From: Azolla caroliniana
Lineage: Eukaryota; Polypodiophyta
Assembly: GCA_043228905.1 (NCBI GenBank)
Contig: JBHGNT010000013.1
Coordinates: 12,896,001-12,960,000 of the forward strand
DNA length: 64,000 bases
Direction of reading: 5' to 3'
The translations under genes were made by a program, and so were the position numbers. Under the pieces are notes generated by a model. It worked only from the letters and a program-made list of their open reading frames with translations. It did not search any database and was not told the DNA's origin. Below, in pieces: positions 10,235 through 20,889 of this stretch; within the stretch, counting starts at the first letter, position 1, and every line of letters begins with the position of its first letter.

Positions 10235-11794
10235 TCATTCGCCCGATTCAGCTTTCGTTTGTGTCGTCTTTCGGTTCGGCTTTCTTTCGGGTCGACTTTC
10301 GGTCGAATCCTCTTTTACCCGGTTTGGCTTTCTTTCGGTTCTTCTTTCAGCCGAATTCTCTTTTACCCGGTTCGACTTTCTTTCGGATCGGAATCTCGTC
10401 CGGATCACCTTCCATCCGAACCGGCTTCCGACTTTACCTTTCTTGCCGCCACCTCCCGTCTCTCCGGTCTCACGTTGCTTCTCAGACACAACCGCTGAAG
10501 TCTCTAGGATTAGTGGGTAGGAATCCTCGGTATTATCATCCTCTATCATTTCAACCATAGCCTCCTTCTCGGCTATCTCTCTGTCGTATGCATCGACTTC
10601 GACATTCGTTTTCTCTCCGCCACCTTCCGTCTCTTCGGTCTCACGTTGCCTTTCGATCGCAACCGCCGGAGTCTCTGGAATCAGTGGTGGGGAAGTCTCG
10701 ATATGGCAATCCGCCATTGATTCGTCCATAGCCACCTCCGATTCGATTTCGTCTTTTGTGGCTACCTCCTTAATCACATCCGCTTCACACTCTTTATCTG
10801 CATCAATTATGCAAACATCTATTATGCTTACCCCTTTTTGACCCGATGTCTCGGGCACTTGTATCCCGAAATTTCCTTCTACACTTGAATTATCGGCCTT
10901 ATCCTTCGCCATCGTTCTTTCACAAGACAAGAGGGTAGCTTGTTTTACACCCTCTTCCGTCGCACCATCATGTTGTATTTCGGCCTTCATATCGGCTTCA
11001 TCGTTTTTCCTCAATCGACCATCCTTCATGGGCCATGTCGTTGTTGACGAGATTCTCAGCTTCCTTTCATCATGTCTTCGGCATACCCTTTCGACTTTGG
11101 CCCAATCCTCGGTAAGACCGTTCGCACCGTCATCATCTTCGAGTTCGATCCCAATGTCCATCCTTTCTTTCCGATCGATCGATCTTACGAACATTAAGAC
11201 TTTATCTTCTCCCACCAATCTTCGTTCCCGCTCCGAGAGTCGAGCAAAACGATGCTCGAACTCTAGGAACGCTTGCGTTGCACTTCGGTGAGTCTTCTCC
11301 GACGCCACCCATTCGTCGAATTCTCGTCGATCTCGTCCCGTCCATCTCTCATAGTCATATGCCTCCCGTAAAGCTTCTTCAAAGGACTCCCATGTCGAGT
11401 TTTGTTGTTGTATCTTGTGGATTCTCTCTTGTAGTTCGTCCGAGGCCACCCGACTAAAGGATATCACTTGCAATCCTTCCGGTATCCGATATTGCATCAT
11501 CTCCGCCTTATATTCACGTAGGTAGCGTGACACACCCTTACCGTTGAATTCCCCGTTTCGTCGCAGAAGCCGCTCTATTGCCGCCTTCATCTCCGACATC
11601 GCACGTTGTTCTTGTTGCATCCGCTCAAACATTATCATCATCATGTTCATCGCCTCTTGTTGATTCTCCATCTCCTTGCCACCCGCCTTCACGTCGGGTT
11701 CACCAACTTGTGTCGTGCCTTTCGGCTCCGGATCGTTTGCGTGAGTCGGGTGGGAACCACTGGGGTTTTGGACTAGGAGGAAAGAAAAATACAA
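10235..11794 (-). CDS. gag protein of the gag-only element
   Basis: A 519-codon open frame without stops. The first Met at 11794 lies inside the 5' LTR, and the frame passes through the primer site as GEPDVK. A more usual start is one of the Met codons after 11680 (for example at MENQQEA). Residues about 80-260 resemble the capsid region of Gypsy-A/B gag (YLREYKAEMM, WESFEEAL, RFARLSERER, KVLMFVRSIDRKER). The C-terminal third is acidic and repetitive. I see no CCHC zinc knuckle, which Gypsy-A/B have. The intact frame contrasts with the ruined genes around it. Its role would be to form the virus-like particle in the cytoplasm. Confidence 0.8.
   Translation of the reverse strand: MYFSFLLVQNPSGSHPTHANDPEPKGTTQVGEPDVKAGGKEMENQQEAMNMMMIMFERMQQEQRAMSEMKAAIERLLRRNGEFNGKGVSRYLREYKAEMMQYRIPEGLQVISFSRVASDELQERIHKIQQQNSTWESFEEALREAYDYERWTGRDRREFDEWVASEKTHRSATQAFLEFEHRFARLSERERRLVGEDKVLMFVRSIDRKERMDIGIELEDDDGANGLTEDWAKVERVCRRHDERKLRISSTTTWPMKDGRLRKNDEADMKAEIQHDGATEEGVKQATLLSCERTMAKDKADNSSVEGNFGIQVPETSGQKGVSIIDVCIIDADKECEADVIKEVATKDEIESEVAMDESMADCHIETSPPLIPETPAVAIERQRETEETEGGGEKTNVEVDAYDREIAEKEAMVEMIEDDNTEDSYPLILETSAVVSEKQRETGETGGGGKKGKVGSRFGWKVIRTRFRSERKSNRVKENSAERRTERKPNRVKEDSTESRPERKPNRKTTQTKAESGE
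11690..11705 (-). other. primer-binding site of the gag-only element
   Basis: The minus strand reads TGGTGAACCCGACGTG, five bases after the 5' LTR. The same 16 bases occur after the 5' LTRs of Gypsy-A and Gypsy-B. TGG is the expected complement of a CCA tail. I could not match the rest to a tRNA I know. Confidence 0.75.
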
Positions 11795-12434
11795 ATAAGG
11801 CTAGTAAAGAATAGGTATAAAGAGTTATAAGATAAGAATCTCGTGAATCCCACGAGTTTAGTATATTTAGTCAATATTTAGGTAGTAAGAGAGAATTATT
11901 TTAGCAAATTCGTGAATCCCACGAATATTTTAGATTGATTGATCATTATAGAAAAATAATCAACAAAAACTACAATTTGCTCCCCATCCTTATATAGTGA
12001 TGGGAGAGACTAAGCATAGCTACATGCTTTTTTCTAATATGTTCATGCACACTAAATGTGCATGTGATGCTTTTCTAATCCTTGCTTTTATTTGCTAAAT
12101 ATAGTGCTCATGCACGCTAGATGTGCATGAGTCACTTTTTAGTTGCTTGCGTTTTTCTATAAAATATTCACGCACTCTAAATATACATGATTTACCTTTT
12201 AATAAAGGTAGGCGCAAATAAAGCACTTATAGTTATTAAATCTATTTATAGAACATTAAAGATAAGGTAGCATAATGGTAAAGTTGAGGTTTGGCTACGT
12301 GGAGGTACAAGGTTCGAATCTTGCCCTATGCACGTGATAAATATCTTGATATTCTTATTTTATTTATTTATATGTAATTAAATCGGTTATATTATTTTTA
12401 CTTTTTCACGTAGTGTACGAAATACACTACGACA
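11711..12434 (-). repeat. gag-only element, 5' LTR
   Basis: The partner of 8892-9615, of equal length. It carries the same promoter region (a TATATAAGG box on the minus strand near 11986-11996) and the same tRNA-like block. Confidence 0.92.
12261..12330 (+). pseudogene. tRNA-like block in the 5' LTR
   Basis: Same block as 9442-9511, with A-box-like TAGCATAATGG and B-box GGTTCGAATC unchanged. Conservation between the LTRs is expected and does not show function by itself. Confidence 0.5.
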
Positions 12435-13893
12435 CCGCTCAGGACACGCTCACGCATGAAGTGATAGTGCACTTCTATGTGCTTTTGTGCGAGCATGGAA
12501 TACGGGGTTCTTGGCGAGTTGCATGCTACTTATGTTGTCGCAGTAGACCAGAATCGGGGTCCGTACCTCGATCTGTAGGTCTTGCAGCAGTCACCGAAGC
12601 CAAATGGCTTCACAGGTGGCAATGGTAGCACCCTGATACTCAGCCTCAGTGCTTGACAGAGCAACTGTAGGCTACTTTTTGCTGCTCCACACAACAACCG
12701 CGCTACCTAGGGAAAACATGTAACCGGAGGTTGATCGGCGATTTGATGCATCGCCGGCCCAGTCGACATCTATGTAACTGACCAGCTCTTCGGGTATACC
12801 GCACCGGTATAACAAGCCGCTTACATATCGTACTATCCGCTGCGCACACTGAAGGTGCTCCACGGTCGGCTTCTGCATGAACTGGCTTATCATTCCGATC
12901 GGATTGCTGATGTCGGGTCGCATGATAGTCAAGTAAATAAGGCTTCCGACAATTTGTTGGAACCGTTTCTCGTTCCAGGCCAGTCCGGAGTTAGGATGAA
13001 GCTTCTGGTTCCGGTCCAAGGGTGTGGAGATAGGTTGGCATTCTGTCATGCTGAACTTGTACAGCATATTCAAGACGTAATGTCGTGGTGAGAGCAATAT
13101 GCCATCGGGGGTTCGGATCACCTCGATCCCAAGAAAATAATGAAGGTCCCCCAGGTCCTTCATCTCAAATGTGTCCGACAACTGGGACTTGATGTGGTTC
13201 ACTTCTGGAACACCCGGTGCGGTGATGACTAAATCATTAACGTACAGTAGGATGCATACAGGATCGGCTGAGCCTTTCCATGTGAACAACGAAGAGTCGG
13301 ACTTGGAGGCTGCAAACCCCATCTTACGCAACTGGTGCGTGATCTTCGCATTCCAAGCTCGAGGGGCATGCTTTAGGCCATACAACGACTTCTTCAGCCG
13401 GCATACCGCCAACTTGGTCATCTCCGATTGTAAACCGGGGGCCGGAGTCATAAAGACTTCTTCTTCAAGATCACCCTGAAGAAATGCATTCTTCACATCC
13501 ATCTAGTGAAGAAGCCACCCTCTTGCTGCAGCAACCGCCAGCACCACACGAACCGTCGTCATCTTAGCTATCGGAGCGAAGGTCTCGTCGTAGTCGATTT
13601 CGTGGGTCTGTGCGTATCCCTTCGCCACTAACCGGGCCTTGTACCGGTTAACTAAACCATCGACATTGTACTTTACCTTGTACACCCACTTGCATCCGAT
13701 CAGTTTACAGTGACGGGGAAGGTCAACTAGGTCCCATGTCTTGTTGACATCAAGTGCCCGCATTTCTTCCTCCATAGCGGCATGCCAATTTGCGTCCTTC
13801 GCCGCTTCTGTGTAGCTCTCTGGCTCACGCACTTCCGCCACCTTAGTCATGTATGCATAGTGATGCGCCATGTACTCATTTTACCCGTACCGC
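12435..13893 (-). pseudogene. Copia-1 reverse transcriptase and RNase H
   Basis: The minus strand encodes the RT start (WVYKVKYN, KARLVAKGY, YDETFAPI), then after a stop MDVKNAFLQGDL, then the active-site box YVNDL, where a copia RT should have YVDDL. RNase H follows (DVDWAGDASNRRSTSGY). After a few damaged codons comes the RNase H end, interrupted by the gag-only element. Stops lie near 13503 and 13875 and in the region after 12672. With an Asn in the catalytic pair and several stops, the enzyme is dead. Confidence 0.88.
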
Positions 13894-14401
13894 TGTCGTG
13901 AAGAAAACCGTCCCCTGGCGTAATCAGTGAATAGCACAAAGGAACCGGCCCTTCACGTGTGCGCGCTCTTAATGTATATAATAGAGAATTAGGTACAGAG
14001 AGAGATCCGGGGTAGTTAGATTCGGTAGGTAGGAAGTAAATGAGGGAGATGGCTCCCCTCTTGACGCTATAAAGGAGAGGGAGACGCAGGGAGAGAGGAT
14101 AGCGCATTGAGGAGGACGAAGTGCTGTCGGACCGGAACCGAACGCTTCTCCAATGTTTGTTCTCTGTTGCCCTTCTCTGCAGGTTTCAGGAGGCTCGCGC
14201 TGCTTCGAGGAACGCCCGTGTGCTTCCGGTAGCACCTCCATCCTATTCCCATTTCGTGCGTAGACGAACAGACGAACAGCCCGTGCTCATACGTGACCGA
14301 GCGTCTCTCTCCTTCTCTTTCTCCTTCTATCACCTGCTCTTCGGTTCAAGACCCCGGTGGTCCCGCCTTGTTTCTCCACGCACGCGCGTAACAACGCGAC
14401 A
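13894..14401 (+). repeat. Gypsy-A 5' LTR
   Basis: TGTCGTGAAG to AACGCGACA with a TATA box (TATAAAGG) at 14068-14075. It is 508 bp against 648 bp for the 3' LTR. About 140 bp that follow the GACGAACAG word in the 3' copy are missing here. Confidence 0.9.
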
Positions 14402-14403
14402 TC

Positions 14404-14508
14404 TTTGGTGAACCCGACGTGAAACAGGCGGCAAAGGAGCAGAAGATGAGGGGGTCGGATCTTGCAGAGGCCATGGCTTCGGCCGTGGACCGGATAGTGA
14501 GCGCGCGT
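14404..14508 (+). pseudogene. Gypsy-A gag, 5' piece
   Basis: About 35 codons (GEPDVKQAAKEQ, then GSDLAEAMASAVDRI) match the start of Gypsy-B gag. The frame is broken at 14508 by Gypsy-B and continues at 21516 with REGTGALDRAIEAI. Confidence 0.85.
14406..14421 (+). other. Gypsy-A primer-binding site
   Basis: TGGTGAACCCGACGTG, four bases after the LTR. The gag frame reads through it as GEPDVK. Confidence 0.75.
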
Positions 14509-15142
14509 TGTTGTGAAGAAAACCGTCCACAAGCGGAATTGGTGCGCCGGAGCGTAGGAAACGGCTCTTCTTGCGCGTTGTACATAAGAGAGAATATTGT
14601 ACATAGAAGATCCTAGGCAGGTAGATTCGGTAGGTAGGGAGTTAATGGGAAACGGCTCCTTCCTTACCTATAAAAGGAGGGAAACGAGGAGGGGCGAAGG
14701 CATCGCAAAATCAGAGAGGACGAAGTGCTGTCGGATTGCAGGCCGAAGGCTTCTCTCTCTTCCATACTCTGTAGTTCCTTTCTGTGCAGGTTTCGGGAGG
14801 CTCGCGCTGCTCTGAGGAATGCCCGAGTGCTTCCGGCAGCACCTCCAACCTACTCCTTTCTTTCTGTGCGTTTACGAACAGGCATCGGCACCTGTTCGCC
14901 GGCCTGTTCGGTTGTAACCGACTACGTGTTTTTGTTGTTTGTCTCTGTTAATATATACATACATTCCTTCGTGTCTCTCTGTGTTGGTTTCCCGCTCGCG
15001 TCTTCGTGTCGAAGCGCCGTGTCCCTGTGGATCTACGCTCGCACCTAGTGGACCTCTTCCCTTCTCCTTTCTCTCTTGCTCTTCGGTACAAGACCCCCGA
15101 GGTCCCGCCTCATTCCACGCATCCACGAGGAATACCTCGACA
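14509..15142 (+). repeat. Gypsy-B 5' LTR
   Basis: It starts TGTTGTGAAG (TGTCGTGAAG in the 3' copy) and ends CCTCGACA. The TATA box TATAAAAG lies at 14669-14676. Confidence 0.9.
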
Positions 15143-16860
15143 TCTTGGTGAACCCGACGTGAAGGAGGCGGTAGAAGAGCAGAAGATGAAAGGGTCAGAT
15201 CTTGCGGAGGCCATGGCTTCGGCCGTGGATCGGATATTGAGCGCACGCGAGGGCTCGGGCGCCCTTGATAGAGCCATTGAGGCGGTCGTCACTACGATCG
15301 GCCGGTTCAGCGGAAAGGATGCCACGAAGTATTTGGCGTCCTACGGGGCAGAAATGCTGATGCGGGACATTCCGGAAGAGAGGCGTCTTGCCGGGTTCGC
15401 TCGAGTGGCGATGCCGAGCATCCATGCGGAGGTGCTCGAGGTGCGGGCGGAGAGCCGTACCTGGGAGGAGTTCGAAGGTCGACTCCTAGAAAAATACGGG
15501 CTGGACGACGAGCTCCGGCTTTTGAAACGGGACTTCATGGAATGGGTGGAGTCCCCCGGCAAGGGAAGAAACGCGTCGGCACTCCTCCTAGAGTTTGAGG
15601 AACGCTTTGCACGCCTTTCGGCGCTTGACCGCACCGTTCTGGATACGAGCCGGGTCCTACTGTTCGTCAAGTCGGTGGACGAGCGGGACCGGGATCAAGT
15701 CGGCTCCTTGCTGGAAACCGAAGACGGGCTGACGACCGACTGGGCGGTGGTTAAGAGAGTCTGTGGCCGTTTCGACAAACGGCGAGAATGGGCTAAGGAC
15801 GGGGCGGCCGGTGCGGGCTCTGTCATAGCAAGGAGGCTTGAACCGGCACCGCAAGGGCGAAGGGTTTAGGGCCCGGGAGTGGCTCGAAACCGGTTCGGCT
15901 TCGACCGGCATGGTCAATGGCTCATCCGGAGGAGCAGCGCTGGAGGAGTTGACGCGGGCGATAAAGGATCTCCAGATCGCCCAGACTCGAAGGGAAGGCG
16001 GCGAACCGGGTCATGACCGACGGCCGGTAGCAGGGAACAGGTGCATGTGGTGCGACGAGGTCGGCCACATCCGGAAGGACTGCGGCGATTTCACAGAGGC
16101 GTTGAGGAACCAGGTGGTGTACCTGTGGGAAGAACGGGTGCACGCCGGCGACACCAGAAGGGCCCTAAACCGAAATGACGGGCGAGGAGGTATGAAGAGA
16201 CTGATGGAAGAGGCAGCGGCCCGACACGTGGAGGCCATCCACTACTCGGCGTCGGCTGGTATTCGGGTTGGGGGCAGCGAGGCCTGAAAGGAGAGCAAAG
16301 ACGGATTCTGGCTGGCAATGCTGGAAGGCCTCGCCGGCGCACAGCTGAGGAAAGATGAAACGGACCGCGCTGAGAGACGGGTCCGGGAAATAACCGGGTG
16401 GAGCGACCCGGTCGAGGAGAAGACGGCCTTCGTAGAAGCCGCCTGCCGGAACTTCGAGGCTCTGGTGGAAGACAAACGAGTGGGGAAAGCCGGAGCGTCC
16501 GGGCCCTCACAACGATACGAGACCCGATTCGGGCAACGACGGAACGATGCCGGCGGGTCCAGCGTGCAAGATAACCCCAGGAAGGGCGAATACCGACTGG
16601 GGACGGAAATAGAAAGGACCACGGACCTACGAAAGTTCCTAGAAGAACGGATCCTCGACAGCAAAGTGGAGCTGTCATTACGGGAGGTGCTAGGGATTGC
16701 CAAGAAGGAGTTCCACGACTCCATTGTGGACTTGGTGAAACGAAAGAGGTTGTCGACGGAGACGGAACCGGAAAGACCGGTGGAGGTGCGGACGACGCTC
16801 ATCGACGACATGGCACTGGAAGATGAGTGGGCGGAGAGCCACTATTCGAGGCCACACTAG
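15006..16860 (+). pseudogene. Gypsy-B gag (capsid and zinc knuckle)
   Basis: The first frame opens at 15006 inside the LTR, crosses the primer site, and encodes the capsid-like region (FSGKDATKYLASY, WEEFEGRLLEKY, RFARLSALDR, VLLFVKSVDERDR). A frameshift near 15865 moves to a second frame with a CCHC knuckle, CMWCDEVGHIRKDC (about 16044-16085). A TGA at 16285-16287 breaks that frame. It then runs on to TAG at 16858-16860 through a region with KKEFHDSIVDLVKRKR. Capsid and nucleocapsid roles follow from position and the knuckle. Confidence 0.85.
15146..15161 (+). other. Gypsy-B primer-binding site
   Basis: TGGTGAACCCGACGTG, three bases after the LTR end. Confidence 0.75.
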
Positions 16861-17313
16861 GCCCGAGCGACCACGGAGACCCCGGTAAAGATCGGAGATG
16901 TTCAGGAACCGGTGGTGGCACTGGTGGACCACGGTTCGGAAATAAACCTGATGTCCATGGACTTCTATAAGAAGGGAAAGTGGCCGATCAACACCAAGCA
17001 CGGCTGGAAGATACGGGCGGCGACGCGCGCCACGGAGGAACTGCATGGGGCCTGCCCGAACGTGCAAGTCAAGATTGGCGACGTCGAGATTGACCAGCAC
17101 TTCTTCGTACAGGAGACGTCCTCGCACCCGGTCATATTAGGGGAACCATACATCACGGCGGCGCGAATGGAGACCAAGGTGTTGGACAACGGTTCGGCCT
17201 ACGCGAGGGTCAAAAGCCAAGATGGGCGTCATTCGGTCCAATTTCTGACGGTGAGACCGAACCACGAGCGAAACCGTGAATCCATCGGTGGCGAGAACCG
17301 GGAGGAGTTTTAG
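16861..17313 (+). pseudogene. Gypsy-B protease domain
   Basis: It is in the same frame as the gag end, separated only by the TAG at 16858. The retroviral-type aspartic protease site is seen as LVDHGSEINLMS (D-H-G-S in place of the usual D-S/T-G-A/S), followed by the flap and HPVILGEPYI. It ends in TTT TAG at 17308-17313. Pol continues in the -1 frame. Confidence 0.75.
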
Positions 17314-19097
17314 AGAGGGCTGCCAAGGCGTGGGGCTAAGACAGCCCGGACACTCGGGAAAAACCCCACAGTTGTACGATAGAACCGAAACCGAAGAATC
17401 CCTGTACGATAGGTAGGAAGTTTTGCTTCTCCAACAACGGAGGGTGTATGATAGTCGGCATCGTTGGCCGAGAAAAGACAGGGGCAGAAGTGCGACTTCG
17501 AGCGTGCGGAGTTCTCGGCCCGGACGAGGAAATCAGCGGAGCCGTGGAGGTGGTCTCCTTCGATGACACCTTGGGAATGCTGAGGAAGGTAGCGGGAGAA
17601 GACCTTAACGAAGACCGGACGATACTGGTATGTTCCGAAGAGATGTACGAAGTCATCGCGAACTTCAGTCGGGGGCTCAGGTCGTATCGGACGGCCCGAG
17701 TTAACACAAAGTACAAGACTGTGGACCGGAAGGTAAGGCCAGTCGCGGCACCCTTACCGGAGGGCAGCGAGTCCCGGATCAGAGGGGTTGCGTCGGACCC
17801 TAGTTTACGAGATCCGGCCTGCATAGGACACACCTTCACCGACGGGACGCTCCGGGAGCTCAAAATCGGTGGGGGCGGGTTCCTACTGCCGGCGGAGGAA
17901 GACCGGTTTCGGAGGATGCTCGGAAGGCACGGGAAAGCCTTCGCATTCTCACCGGAAGAGATCGGTTGTGTAGACCTGATGATCGTGGAGCCGATGGTGA
18001 TATTCACGGTACCGCATGTGCCGTGGAATCTCAAGCCGATTCCGGTACCGAGAGGTCACATCCTGAAGTTGATGGAGTTATTGAGGCAGAAAGTAGATAT
18101 GGGCATTCTCGAACCGTTGAGTGCCCCATACTCGAACCGATGGTTTACCGTACCGAAGAAAAACGGAACATTGCGCTTCATTCAGGACCTGTAGCCGGCC
18201 AACAGAGTGACCATTCGGAACGCAGGAATCAGACCGACCATAGACGAGTTCGCGGAGGCCTTCGCCGGAAGGTCGATCTACTCGGTCGGTGATCTGTACT
18301 CATAGTACGACCAGTTCCAGTTAGCCGTGGAGAGCAGAGACATTACGACGATGCGAACTCCCCTCGGCCTAGTGCGAATGTGTACCCTGCAGCAAGGAGG
18401 GACCAACTCGGTGGCCCACATGGTGAATGCAATGAACAAGGTACTGGGGGATTGCATCCCGGACATCACCATGCCATTTCTGGACAACATCCTGATTAAG
18501 GGGTGCCCGGTGGAAGAGAAGGACGAGACAGTCGGGCCGGTCAGATGCTGGCGATTCGTGGCAGCACACATCGACGACTACGAGAAGTTGCTACAAAGGC
18601 TAGAGGATGCGAGGCTCACCTTCTCTGGGGAGAAATCGGCCTTCGGGCAATCGGAAATCCTGGTGGTCGGACACCTATGTGGACCATATGGCCGGAAGCC
18701 GTCTCCGGCAAAGGTAGAAGCCATCTCCGCGATGAAGACCGACTGTAGCTCGGTTACGGAAGTTCGGAGGTTCCTGAGGGCATGCGCGTTCTACCACATA
18801 TGGATCCCGCATTACGCCCACGTTGCGGAGCTGCTATACGGGTTGCTGAAGAAATGGCGAAAATTCGAGTGGCGAGACGAGCACATGGAGTCGTTCCAGA
18901 AACTGAAGGAAGCTCTTGCGGCAGCACCGGCGCTCCGGAAGGCTGTCTACGAGAAGGGTACCCCGGTATACATAACGGTGGATACGAGTCCGACCGGGAT
19001 CGGATGGGTCGTCAACCAAGAAGACGGGGACGGCATTCGGTTCCCGATCCGATTCGGCGCGAAGGTCCTGAGTGAGCGACAGCGAGGGTACGCCTAG
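17314..19097 (+). pseudogene. Gypsy-B reverse transcriptase and RNase H (first part)
   Basis: All in the -1 frame relative to protease. An N-terminal spacer is followed by RT: WFTVPKKNGTLRFIQDL, a TAG where Gypsy-A has CAG, a further TAG near 18304, TPLGLVRMC, and the catalytic box FLDNILIKG, where the second Asp is Asn. RNase H begins at VDTSPTGIGW and is cut by TAG at 19095-19097, the same place as in Gypsy-A and Gypsy-G. The catalytic change alone would inactivate RT. Confidence 0.88.
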
Positions 19098-20889
19098 GTT
19101 AAACGCGAACTCTGGGGTATCGTTTCGGCAGTAAAGGCCGACAAAGACTACCTGATTGGGACGGAAGTGATTATCGAGACGGATTGCCTGCCAATTCTCG
19201 GCATGGTTTCCGGATGCGCGACACCAGACCTGGCAATGCTCAAGTGGATAGCGTACATCAAGTCCCTGGACCCGGAAATACGGCACATTTCCGGAAAGGA
19301 CAACGCCATGGCCGACATGCTTTCGAGGGCGAGGTTTGATGACGAGGGCGGCATGGTTTCGGAGGACGACGAAGTCGGCGTGGACTTCTTCGAGGCGGCT
19401 TATGTGACGACAGATGGGACGAGCAATCCGGCACTTAATGACTTCGACGAGAGCAAGTACGATGGCGAGTGGCTCCAGATCAGTGGTTTCTTGAGGACAA
19501 TGACGCCGGATGCGTCGTGGACGAGGGACGAGGCCAACCGGATCCGGAAGAAAGCATACCGGTTCTTTCTCCGGGACGGATACTTATTGGAAGCACCCGT
19601 AGAAGAGGAACGGCGTCTCACTCCGGGTGGTGGCGATGAAGGAAGAACGGGAGGAGCTGCTGACGGCCTACCACGACAACCCTTGGGCTGGAAACCGTGG
19701 AACGTGGGCCACATTCGAGAAGATAAAGGGGAAGTACTGGTGGCCGGGACTATACCGGGATGTGCATCGGTTCGTGACAACTTCCGAAAGCTGTCAGATG
19801 CACTCCATAGTCCGACATCGGGACGAGCTTCACCCAACGTACCCTCCGACCATCCACATCAAATGGATGGTAGACCTGGTGACGATGCCGATGGGAGTAG
19901 GACAGATGCGGTATCTAGTCCTGGCTCGGGAAGATCTGACGAACCAGGTAGAACGCCGAGCCCTTCAAAACAAAACGACCGCGGCCAAATGTCGGTTCCT
20001 GATTGAGGACGTGATATGCCGGTACGGATGCGTCGGGAAGATCGTGGCTGATCGCGGGGAGTTGGACGCCGAAGAGGCCGAGGAACTGTTCGAACGACTA
20101 TGAGTCAAGCTCTCGCTCACCACTGCATACAATCCGGAGGCGAATGGGAAGGTGGAGCGCGGACACGGACCGATCGTCAAGGCGTTAGTTCGGGCATGCG
20201 GAGGTCAAGTGGGGAACTGGTCGCGGCTATTGCCTTACGCATTGTGGGCGGACCGAACTACGCACAGTTCGGTAACCAGATTCATGCCGGCAGAGCTCAT
20301 GTTTGGGCAGAAGCCGATCATGCCGATGGAACGTACGATCTCCTCATGGGCTACCGTGGACTGGAGAGACGAGATGAGCCGGGAGGAACTGTTGACGGCG
20401 CGCATATGGCAGCTCGAGCGAAGACCGGAGGACGTGGAGCAGGCTGCGGAAAAGCTTCGGGTGGTAAGGACGAGGAACAAAGCCCGGTTCGACCGAACGC
20501 ACCGGCTCCGACCGAAGAAGATCGAGGAAGGCGACTGGGTGCTAGTCTACGACAGCAGCCTCGACAACCAGCACCGAGCGACACGGAAGTTCGCAAGAAG
20601 GTTGTTCTGGCCTTACGTGGTACAAAGTGCCAACGACAACGGGACGTACCATCTGGCGGAACTCGACGGTACGAGAATGGCGATACCGGTAGCTGGGAAG
20701 CGTATCAAAGCGTTCAAGAAGCGTCACGACGACGAGCCGGATCCGGTTGACTTGGACCGCGACGACGAACGATCCAAAACCGAGGAAGAACCGACGGGCG
20801 GGGAATTAAGGCTGGACCGGTTTTCTCCGTCCCAACTCAATTTGGCGCATGCCAGTGGATGCGCGGTTAGGTGGGGGCGGATGTCGTGA
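19098..20889 (+). pseudogene. Gypsy-B RNase H end and integrase
   Basis: RNase H continues (VIIETDCLPILGMV, HISGKDNAMADMLSRAR). An extra T near 19588 shifts the frame. Integrase follows with its zinc motif (first Cys changed, SESC), WMVDLVTMPMG, VADRGELD, a TGA at 20101, YNPEANGKVERGHG (another frame change), and the GPY/F-like part, here LFWPYVV in place of WFGPYVV. The last frame runs through the purine tract and stops five codons into it and the LTR (WGRMS). Confidence 0.87.

Larger units (their letters stand above)
8892..12434 (-). mobile_element. gag-only LTR retrotransposon (TR-GAG type)
   Basis: Two LTRs of 724 bp, nearly identical, flank a 2.1-kb interior. The interior holds a single long gag frame and no protease, RT, RNase H or integrase. 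On the minus strand the LTR is TGTCGTAG...GCACGACA. The primer site TGGTGAACCCGACGTG and a G-rich tract (GGAGGGGGCGAG) are in the correct places. CCGC lies outside both ends (8888-8891, 12435-12438), a 4-bp target duplication. It sits inside Copia-1 RNase H. Movement would need enzymes from an autonomous relative; Gypsy-A/B share its primer site, gag type and pre-LTR motif. TR-GAG elements are a described plant class. Confidence 0.9.

Noticed and set aside
9812-10498. Plus-strand frame rich in Phe/Arg/Ser in the gag-only element
   Set aside because: It is the antisense of the element's repetitive 3' interior; composition explains the open frame.
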